Assembly: GCA_964585925.1 (NCBI GenBank)
Contig: CAZPFS010000044.1
Coordinates: 1-8,860 of the forward strand
Direction: 5' to 3'
Origin: JAAZLS01 sp964585925
Lineage (GTDB): Bacteria > Bacillota > Dethiobacteria > DTU022
Length of the DNA: 8,860 nt
Under the pieces are notes generated by a model. That model worked only from the letters and a program-made list of their open reading frames with translations. It searched no databases and was not told the DNA's origin. Below, piece after piece: positions 1 to 4,505 of the stretch (within the stretch, counting starts at the first letter, position 1; the number at the start of each line of letters is the position of its first letter). Made by a program: the position numbers and the translations under genes.

Positions 1-12
1 ATAATTTGAGAA

Positions 13-40
13 ATATCCCCCGGTTCGGGAGGGGATAACC
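13..40 (+). repeat. Divergent CRISPR-repeat-like hairpin
   Basis: This 28-nt stretch ends in GGGGATAACC and has a CCCC/GGGG hairpin core, the same architecture as the array repeats, which end in GGGGATCGACC. The loop and 5' half differ. It is followed by 35 nt and then by the first regular repeat at 76, almost one array period. It could be a degenerate repeat, the last repeat of another array, or a conserved leader-proximal element. Nothing else recognisable, and no AT-rich leader, is visible in positions 1-75. Confidence 0.5.
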
Positions 41-75
41 TGCAAGGTGACAGCATGGCAAGCGCCAAGGAATCC

Positions 76-773
76 GGTTACCCCGCATGCGCGGGGATCG
101 ACCCTTCCTCTTCTGTCGGGAGCCGTTTTGTATACTGGCTACCCCGCATGCGCGGGGATCGACCTGGGCAGATGGGTCTTGAATCCACGCCGGAAGAGGC
201 TACCCCGCATGCGCGGGGATCGACCTTTACCCCCCGCTGGAAGCAGTGGAACCTTAGGAGCTACCCCGCATGCGCGGGGATCGACCGTTCCCCGGTTAAC
301 CGGTCATGCATCGTCGTTGTGGCTACCCCGCATGCGCGGGGATCGACCTTTTTCAGCGGCGGGAAGATTCGAGCGGATTATGGCTACCCCGCATGCGCGG
401 GGATCGACCTCTGGTATGGCTATCGTAGGTGAGCGGGGCCCCGGCTACCACGCATGCGCGGGGATCGACCTTCTCGTTCGATGTAGGGAAACTCTTTCTC
501 CGAGGCTACCCCGCATGCGCGGGGATCGACCCGCCCGCCTGATCGCCGCCGCCCCGGATATGTAGGCTACCCCGCATGCGGGGATCGACCCAGGACCCTG
601 CGCCAGCACAGCCGGACCCGGAAGGCTACCCCGCATGCGCGGGGATCGACCGTTAAAACGTCTTGTGGTTATTGTTTTAAGGTTGGCTACCCCGCATGCG
701 CGGGGATCGACCCAGGACCCTGCGCCAGCACAGCCGGACCCGGAAGGCTACCCCGCATGCGCGGGGATCGACC
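76..773 (+). CRISPR. CRISPR array 1, 12 repeats and 11 spacers, type I-E-like
   Basis: Consensus repeat: 28 nt, GGCTACCCCGCATGCG followed by CGGGGATCGACC. It forms a 6-bp CCCCGC/GCGGGG stem with an ATGC loop and an 8-nt GATCGACC tail, as expected for a Cas6e-processed type I-E repeat. Repeats start at 76, 137, 198, 259, 321, 382, 443, 504, 565, 624, 685 and 746. Spacers are 33 nt (one is 34). Variants: the first repeat has T at position 3; the fourth has A at position 1; the one at 443 has C to A in the stem; the one at 565 is 26 nt after losing GC. The spacers at 591-623 and 713-745 are identical. By analogy with E. coli I-E repeats, the array is transcribed left to right, so its leader should lie to the left, yet no clear leader is seen. 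No cas genes are in the window. Type assignment is by repeat similarity only. Confidence 0.96.
591..745 (+). repeat. Duplicated spacer (591-623 and 713-745)
   Basis: The two 33-nt spacers, both starting CAGGACCCTGCGCCAGC, are identical over their full length and are separated by one different spacer (652-684) and two repeats. The first copy lies downstream of the 26-nt deleted repeat, the second downstream of a full-length repeat. This points to recombination within the array or to repeated acquisition from one target. Confidence 0.95.
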
Positions 774-806
774 TGACGCCAATGCGCTAAAATGAGGTGA
801 AAGGAT

Positions 807-977
807 ATGACTACTATGGAAAAAGTTCCTAAAAAAAAGCCCTTCAATTTACGCCTGACCGTGGAGACAGGCAGAGCCCTTCGGTTATTTGCCGCCGACA
901 AAGGGATCCCTGCTGCCCACGTGGTAGAAGAAGCCCTGCGAAAGCTGTTGCCGGAAAAATACTTCGGCGACATATAG
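807..977 (+). CDS. Ribbon-helix-helix (CopG/Arc-like) small protein, cassette A
   Basis: A 56-aa protein. After a short basic N-terminus (KVPKKK, residues 6-11) come a likely beta strand, FNLRLTVE (13-20), then helix A, TGRALRLFAADKG (21-33), and helix B, AAHVVEEALRKLLPEKY (36-52). This is the fold of ribbon-helix-helix DNA-binding proteins, which dimerise through the strand. Such proteins act as antitoxins, plasmid partition factors or autorepressors. The ATG at 807 follows a weak GGTGAAAGG ribosome site; the ATG at 816 is an alternative. The gene begins 33 nt after the last repeat of array 1, in the same direction. A 134-aa partner follows after 37 nt. A TAAAAT -10-like box at 788-793 matches the one in cassette B, but the repeat occupies the -35 position. 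Transcription may therefore come from the array, which is inference. RHH assignment is from sequence pattern only. Confidence 0.8.
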   Translation: MTTMEKVPKKKPFNLRLTVETGRALRLFAADKGIPAAHVVEEALRKLLPEKYFGDI

Positions 978-980
978 GCA

Positions 981-1000
981 GCCCGGGCCTCACACCGGGC
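981..1000 (+). promoter_or_regulatory. Hairpin in front of the ribosome site, cassette A
   Basis: GCCCGG at 981-986 pairs with CCGGGC at 995-1000 around an 8-nt loop, directly against the AAGGAGG ribosome site at 1001-1007. A hairpin with changed but still pairing bases occupies the same place in cassette B (2071-2088). This suggests a selected structure that tunes translation of the second gene, or a protein-binding site. Confidence 0.5.
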
Positions 1001-1014
1001 AAGGAGGTAATTAC

Positions 1015-1419
1015 ATGCAAAAATACACTCTCCAAAGAACCGGGGATCGGCCCCTATCCTTTACGGGGGAACTGATCGCCGGAGTCGGAGGCCGCGTCCA
1101 TAGCGGCCAGGAACAAAACCGCTGGCACGAGATCCGTATCTACTCTACCGCCGGCGGGAGCTACGTGTTGGAGGTTACCTACCAAACGACCTGGCGGGGC
1201 GAGGACGGCCACGACTACGCCGAGGCCCACCCGGACATCGAAGCACTGATCGCCGACCTGCGCGCTGTGGACCCTCTGGAGCACCTGCGGGGGTACCCTC
1301 TCGGGGATAATTTCGCGGCGAAGCAGGCCCGCCTGGAACGGGAGCTGACCCTGCGCTGGCAAACCCTAGTCGGGGAGATCCTCTCGGAGATCCTCGGCAC
1401 GGAGGAGCACGTTGACTAG
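1015..1419 (+). CDS. Conserved 134-aa protein of unknown function, cassette A
   Basis: The protein is not recognised. It has a strand-rich N-terminal half, with EIRIYSTAGGSYVLEVTYQTTW at about residues 39-60. An acidic, helical part follows, then a C-terminal helix rich in Arg, Glu and Leu (about 97-132). There is no signal peptide or membrane segment, so it is probably cytosolic. The start is well supported: AAGGAGG lies 7 nt upstream of the ATG. It shares about 72% identity, without gaps, with the protein at 2104-2508 by my manual alignment. The strand-rich core faintly recalls small 'EXLDI' proteins, in which an RHH-like half is fused to such a domain; that is memory-based and weak. Its pairing with an RHH gene suggests a two-component module, possibly toxin-antitoxin-like. 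The stop overlaps the TTG start of a third gene, so the three genes were probably one operon. Confidence 0.85.
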   Translation: MQKYTLQRTGDRPLSFTGELIAGVGGRVHSGQEQNRWHEIRIYSTAGGSYVLEVTYQTTWRGEDGHDYAEAHPDIEALIADLRAVDPLEHLRGYPLGDNFAAKQARLERELTLRWQTLVGEILSEILGTEEHVD

Positions 1420-1524
1420 CGCAGCGTCTCCCGAACGGATCCGAGGCTATCTCTCCGACTATGCTGAAAGGTATCCCGGTGCCTGGAAGAAGTTTGAGAA
1501 CTTCCGCGCCGGCCGGGGGAAAGG
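1412..1524 (+). pseudogene. Third cassette gene, truncated by CRISPR array 2
   Basis: A TTG start at 1412 overlaps the stop of the preceding gene and is preceded by GGAGGAG at 1401-1407. The frame gives a plausible protein start, with RIRGYLSDYAERYPGAWKKF at about residues 9-28 and then NFRAGRGKG. It then runs directly into the first repeat of array 2 at 1525. Beyond that the frame merely translates repeats and spacers and stops at 1676-1678. The remaining protein is therefore about 37 residues. I have a weak memory of a family with the same YPxAWK...FRxxRGK start that continues with a W-P-x-W-C motif, but nothing like that follows the array. Function is unknown. It is unclear whether the fragment is expressed. 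Confidence 0.65.
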
Positions 1525-1735
1525 GGCTACCCCGCATGCGCGGGGATCGACCTTACCGGTCCCCATGAACTGGGCATTTTATTGCGGCTACCCCGCATGC
1601 GCGGGGATCGACCTCTATGTAAATGGTGATTTGTTAGATGTACAAGGGCTACCCCGCATGCGCGGGGATCGAACTTAACTGGCGGGGGGCCGGGGCCATT
1701 CTCCCCGGGCTACCCCGCATGCGCGGGGATCGAAC
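1525..1735 (+). CRISPR. CRISPR array 2, 4 repeats and 3 spacers
   Basis: Repeats at 1525, 1586, 1647 and 1708 match the array 1 consensus with 33-nt spacers between them. The last two end in GAAC instead of GACC. Degeneration at this end fits a leader-distal (trailer) end and thus agrees with left-to-right orientation. None of its three spacers occurs in array 1. The first repeat begins inside the third gene of cassette A with no leader of its own, so this is most simply the far end of one array separated from array 1 by cassette A. An independent tandem copy is the alternative. Confidence 0.95.
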
Positions 1736-1848
1736 TCACTCAGTCGAATAATACTCACTTGATGTTGCAATCAAATCAAGGCTCATAGCTAGCGCGGTTG
1801 AGCTCTGCCTCAGCCACTCTTTAGGACGGTAAGATCGGAGGGTTAAGC

Positions 1849-1877
1849 TTGCCACAATGCCACCTTTACACTAAAAT
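1849..1877 (+). promoter_or_regulatory. Candidate sigma-A promoter for cassette B
   Basis: TTGCCA at 1849-1854 and TAAAAT at 1872-1877 are separated by 17 nt, close to the vegetative consensus. The ribosome site GGAGGT (1885-1890) follows. The -10 box has a counterpart in cassette A (788-793), where the CRISPR repeat has replaced the -35. The rest of 1736-1848 holds nothing I recognise. Confidence 0.55.
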
Positions 1878-1895
1878 AGGTAGTGGAGGTGGGCA

Positions 1896-2062
1896 TTGTG
1901 GACTAAAGAGCAACAAAAAAAAGGCCCGTTAACTTGTATCTAACCCAGGAGACAGCCAGGGCTTTACGGCTATTTGCTGCCGATAAAGGGGTTCCTGCAT
2001 CTCACGTGGCTGAACAGGCAATACGAAAGGTATTGCCACAGAAGTACTACAGCGATATATAA
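1896..2062 (+). pseudogene. Ribbon-helix-helix gene with -1 frameshift, cassette B
   Basis: This is a diverged copy of the RHH gene at 807-977. From about 1928 the frame reads NLYLTQETARALRLFAADKG and then PASHVAEQAIRKVLPQKYYSDI, clearly the same protein. Upstream this frame meets a TAA at 1904-1906. The well-placed TTG at 1896, 5 nt after GGAGGT, is one frame off: it reads MWTKEQQKK and then hits a stop unless one base is gained. The run of eight A at 1915-1922 is the natural place for a lost A. The gene may be dead, rescued by slippage on the A run, or started internally at a TTG near 1934 to give a short RHH. The downstream partner gene remains intact. Confidence 0.7.
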
Positions 2063-2070
2063 ATAGGTGG

Positions 2071-2088
2071 CCCGAGCCTAACTCAGGG
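2071..2088 (+). promoter_or_regulatory. Hairpin in front of the ribosome site, cassette B
   Basis: CCCGAG at 2071-2076 pairs with CTC-A-GGG at 2082-2088, with one bulged A, directly before the AAGGAGG ribosome site (2090-2096). It occupies the same position as the hairpin at 981-1000. The stem sequence differs but still pairs (a G-C pair there corresponds to an A-T pair here). Confidence 0.45.
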
Positions 2089-2103
2089 CAAGGAGGCTAG
2101 ATC

Positions 2104-2508
2104 ATGCAAAAATATACACTTTCCAGAACCGGGGATCGCCCCCTGGTTTTTACTGGGGATCTGATTGCCGAAGCCGGGGGCTGTATACACGGTGGCCAAG
2201 AACAAAAACGCTGGTACGAGATCCGCATTTACTCTACTGCCGGAGGCAGTTATGTACTGGAGGTCGCTTATCACACCTCCTGGAAAGGAGAGGACAGCCA
2301 CAGCCATGCTGAAGCACATTCGAACCTCGAAAAACTTATTGCTGGCCTACGGATTATAAACCCTTTGAAACACCTCAGGGGATACCCTTTGGGGAGTACC
2401 TACGTTGAGAAGCAGGCCCGCCTAGAGCGTGATATGATCCTGCGCTGGCAAACCCTAGTTGGGGAGATTCTTTCGAAAATTCCTGGTGCTGAGGAACACA
2501 TTGACTAG
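2104..2508 (+). CDS. Conserved 134-aa protein of unknown function, cassette B
   Basis: Homologue of the protein at 1015-1419, with the same length and about 72% identity without gaps. Conserved blocks include MQKYTL, RTGDRPL, EIRIYSTAGGSYVLEV, HLRGYPLG, KQARLER and LRWQTLVGEIL. The ATG follows AAGGAGG by 7 nt. Codons differ widely at the third position: cassette A prefers G and C, cassette B A and T. That preservation of protein despite synonymous change suggests purifying selection on both copies and long divergence, or arrival from different donors, rather than recent duplication. Function is unknown. It is probably made even though the RHH gene before it is frameshifted. The end overlaps a TTG in the same way as in cassette A. 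Confidence 0.85.
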   Translation: MQKYTLSRTGDRPLVFTGDLIAEAGGCIHGGQEQKRWYEIRIYSTAGGSYVLEVAYHTSWKGEDSHSHAEAHSNLEKLIAGLRIINPLKHLRGYPLGSTYVEKQARLERDMILRWQTLVGEILSKIPGAEEHID

Positions 2509-2545
2509 TCCCGCTTCTGAAAACAAATTGAGTAAAAAAATCTAG
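2501..2545 (+). pseudogene. Remnant of the third cassette gene, cassette B
   Basis: TTGACTAGT at 2501 matches the overlapping TTG start of the third gene of cassette A (TTGACTAGC at 1412). Here the frame ends after only 14 codons, and resemblance to copy A is lost after about five residues. It is probably a decayed remnant. The shared start could also be only the conserved end of the preceding gene, so confidence is low. Confidence 0.25.
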
Positions 2546-2577
2546 GAAATCGCTGAGTCGCTGAGTTGGTTAAGTTA

Positions 2578-2589
2578 AGAACCGGTTCT
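2578..2589. promoter_or_regulatory. Perfect 12-bp palindrome, possible operator
   Basis: AGAACCGGTTCT is a perfect palindrome 69 nt upstream of the exonuclease start. It follows a tandem 8-mer, CGCTGAGT twice, at 2551-2566. It could bind a dimeric regulator, for example an RHH protein. No clear promoter could be placed around it. Confidence 0.3.
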
Positions 2590-2658
2590 GTTACCTTTTC
2601 CCTCACAGGAAGGAAGTAGTTAACAATATATAGAATCTTCTTTTTGGGGGGTTATGCT

Positions 2659-3309
2659 ATGGGTATCGGATCGGGATTTTCTTTTATTAAGCGCTGTACG
2701 GGGCACGCTGAAACAATAATTGGCGGCTGTATTGATGTGGAAACAACCGGTTTATCCCCATACGTTGATGAGGTTGTTGAATTCGCTTTGGTGTTATTTT
2801 CCTGCAACCGTAAAACCCATGAAATCACCGGGGTGTTAAATGAATATTCGGGGTTAAGGGAACCGCATTGTGCGGTAAGCCGGGGGGCATTTCAAGTACA
2901 TGGACTTTCCCCACGCATTTTAAAGGGCAAATATCTCGACAATGACAAAATATTGTTCCTTTTAAGCCAAGCTGATTTTTTGATCAGTCATAATGCTGAA
3001 TTTGATTACAATTTTGTGATCCGCCTTTTTCCTGAATTCTCAACAAAGCCATGGTACTGCTCTATGAGCGGCATTGGCTGGTGTGGGAAAGGTTTCAATT
3101 CCAGGGGTTTGCAAAACCTGTTAATTGGTCACGGTATAGAAATTGCCCAATCGCACAGAGCCCTGGACGACGCCAGGGCGGTGATCGCTTTATTGAGAAA
3201 GCTCAATGAAAAGGGCAAACCATATCTTGGCGAACTGTTGGGATCCAGGCCAATTGCAGTTGGAACCTATCGCAGCGGTTATATCCCAAATATAAAAATA
3301 CAGAAATAA
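2659..3309 (+). CDS. DEDDh-family 3'-5' exonuclease (DnaQ-like)
   Basis: A 216-aa protein of the DnaQ/RNase T exonuclease fold, which removes nucleotides from 3' ends with two metal ions. All catalytic motifs are visible: Exo I IDVETTGLSP (D26, E28), Exo II SHNAEFDYNF (D116) and Exo III HRALDDAR (H166, D171), making it the DEDDh type. Known members include the proofreading subunit of DNA polymerase III, RNase T, and nucleases that trim CRISPR prespacers. No polymerase, helicase or Cas2 domain is fused. The ATG at 2659 was chosen because a G-rich ribosome site (GGGGGG, 2646-2651) lies 7 nt upstream; a TTG at 2644 would add 5 residues but overlaps that site. It is a single gene downstream of the CRISPR region with no close partner. 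A role in prespacer processing is possible but only from proximity; general DNA repair is equally likely. Confidence 0.88.
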   Translation: MGIGSGFSFIKRCTGHAETIIGGCIDVETTGLSPYVDEVVEFALVLFSCNRKTHEITGVLNEYSGLREPHCAVSRGAFQVHGLSPRILKGKYLDNDKILFLLSQADFLISHNAEFDYNFVIRLFPEFSTKPWYCSMSGIGWCGKGFNSRGLQNLLIGHGIEIAQSHRALDDARAVIALLRKLNEKGKPYLGELLGSRPIAVGTYRSGYIPNIKIQK

Positions 3310-3426
3310 AGGAGCTGAGGGGGATGGCCGGATCTGGACTGCCGACAAAGATCGCTTGTCTGAATCTGGCCTCGGATAATTTTTGATGCGGTATCTTTAT
3401 AAAAAAACTGTCGGATTATATTTGTT

Positions 3427-3454
3427 TTGCACCCATATCATGGCAGGTTAAAAT
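3427..3454 (+). promoter_or_regulatory. Candidate promoter for the leader and transporter operon
   Basis: TTGCAC at 3427-3432 and TAAAAT at 3449-3454 are separated by 16 nt. Transcription would start near 3462, upstream of the structured leader at 3505. A TATATAAGG stretch at 3471-3479 offers an alternative -10. From 3310 to 3426 I see no gene beyond a 20-codon frame at 3324-3386 that I do not trust. Confidence 0.4.
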
Positions 3455-3504
3455 CTGGGAATACAGAACTTATATAAGGCAGATATATTTGAATAACCCA
3501 AAAA

Positions 3505-3629
3505 GTTATCCGAGTCTTGCACCCTAAAGCCTGCCGGCAATGGGGCAAGACCGGTAGGGTATAACTGGAAACGGTTATGCCTCCCAGTGTGAACAGGATA
3601 ACCATAAACCACCTTATTAGTGATGGTTA
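3505..3629 (+). ncRNA. Structured 5' leader, candidate riboswitch (Moco-like?) with antiterminator
   Basis: A closing stem is formed by GTTATCC (3505-3511) and GGATAAC (3596-3602). Inside, GTCTTGC (3514-3520) can pair with GCAAGAC (3545-3551). A perfect 7-bp hairpin (3561-3567 with 3572-3578) is capped by a GAAA tetraloop and followed at once by GCCTCCC (3579-3585). The 3' strand of the closing stem overlaps TAACCAT (3599-3605), which can instead pair with ATGGTTA (3623-3629), the 5' arm of the downstream terminator. Closing-stem formation should therefore favour termination: an OFF switch. The GNRA hairpin followed by GCCTCCC resembles the E. coli moaA leader (Moco motif), and the downstream genes encode an importer class that includes molybdate transporters. 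The class call is tentative; I see no B12-box consensus. Confidence 0.55.
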
Positions 3630-3657
3630 GGTACTTCATGTGCACTGGCCATTTTTT
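3623..3657 (+). terminator. Intrinsic terminator of the leader (attenuator)
   Basis: The 5' arm at 3623-3634 pairs with 3640-3652 to give 12 pairs with one bulged A (3644) and a 5-nt loop, followed by six T (3652-3657). It ends about 20 nt before the ATPase start. Its 5' arm is also the target of the antiterminator strand at 3599-3605, so read-through into the operon is probably conditional. Confidence 0.75.
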
Positions 3658-3677
3658 ATTTCGGAGTGACAAGAATC

Positions 3678-4505
3678 TTGAATGCACTAACTGTAGAGGA
3701 CTTGAAATTCTATTATGGACCAAGACTTGTCCTGGATGAGGTCACATTTTCGGTCTCTCCCGGTTCCATCTGCGGTCTGCTTGGACCCAACGGATCTGGA
3801 AAAACAACACTGCTCAAATGTATAAATGGAATTCTGAAACCGGCAACAGGCAGGATAAAGGTCAACAATGTTTTAATAGAACTGCTGTCACGGCAGGAAA
3901 TAGCCAAAAATATGAGTGTTGTCCCCCAACAAACCAATACCGTATTTGCCTTTAAGGCGGCGGACATGGTGGTCATGGGGCGTTCCCCTCTGCTGGAGAT
4001 ATGGCAAAAACCAACGGCATCTGATCGCATAGATGCCAAAGAGCTCCTGAAAAAACTTGGCATTGGATATCTGGCGGAACGCCCATTTACTGAAATCAGC
4101 GGCGGAGAGCGCCAAATGGTGCTGCTGGCCCGGGCGATTTTTCAGGATACTCCGATTATGCTTCTCGATGAACCTACCAGCCACCTGGATTTAAAAAACC
4201 AGATAAAGATCATGGATCTGGTCAGAGGCGTGGCGCTGGAGAGGGGAATAACCACGGTAATGACCCTTCATGATCCCAACCTGGCCCTACATTACTGTGA
4301 CGAGGTGATTTTGCTAAAAAATGGGCGCATCATGGATATGGGCAAAAGGGAGCAGGTACTGTTTGATGAAAACTTAAGCAGAATGTATGACCTCAAAGTA
4401 AATGTGGAGGTGACGCATCAAGGGAAACAGGTTATTCTTCCGGAGAGTTGGCAGGAAAGCAAAAATTACATAACAGGGGGTTTTTATGTTGAAAAGGTAC
4501 AGTAA
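3678..4505 (+). CDS. ABC transporter ATP-binding protein, FecE/BtuD/MolC class
   Basis: The cytoplasmic ATPase that powers the importer encoded by the next two genes. Numbered from the TTG at 3678 (275 aa), Walker A is GPNGSGKTT (residues 36-44). A Q-loop lies in VVPQQTN, the signature is EISGGERQ, Walker B is IMLLDEPTSHLD, and the switch histidine is in TLHDPNLA. The family is the FepC/BtuD-like ATPases of iron-chelate, haem, cobalamin and molybdate importers. The usual length is about 250-275 aa. Start choice: GGAG at 3663-3666 suits the TTG at 3678 (11 nt spacing); a GTG at 3666 would add 4 residues but overlaps that site. It is the first gene of the operon, directly behind the attenuator, and its end overlaps the binding-protein gene by 20 nt. 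Confidence 0.93.
   Translation: MNALTVEDLKFYYGPRLVLDEVTFSVSPGSICGLLGPNGSGKTTLLKCINGILKPATGRIKVNNVLIELLSRQEIAKNMSVVPQQTNTVFAFKAADMVVMGRSPLLEIWQKPTASDRIDAKELLKKLGIGYLAERPFTEISGGERQMVLLARAIFQDTPIMLLDEPTSHLDLKNQIKIMDLVRGVALERGITTVMTLHDPNLALHYCDEVILLKNGRIMDMGKREQVLFDENLSRMYDLKVNVEVTHQGKQVILPESWQESKNYITGGFYVEKVQ

Noticed and set aside
677..973. Reverse-strand frame over the end of array 1 and the RHH gene
   Set aside because: It reads through repeats and opposite a convincing RHH gene, with no ribosome site.
47..1678. Long open frames across the arrays encoding repeated PHARGST, PRMRGDRP and ACAGID peptides
   Set aside because: They are translations of the CRISPR repeat in its three frames; the 61-nt period and unique spacers show these are not proteins.
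3324..3386. 20-codon frame after a GGAG-like site behind the exonuclease
   Set aside because: Too short, with no recognisable features; kept only as a remark.
3371..3514. 9-bp inverted repeat CTCGGATAA (3371-3379) with TTATCCGAG (3506-3514)
   Set aside because: It could compete with the leader's closing stem, but the left arm lies upstream of the likely transcription start.
3505..3602. Cobalamin riboswitch
   Set aside because: The importer class would fit, but I do not see the B12 box or the conserved cobalamin core sequence.
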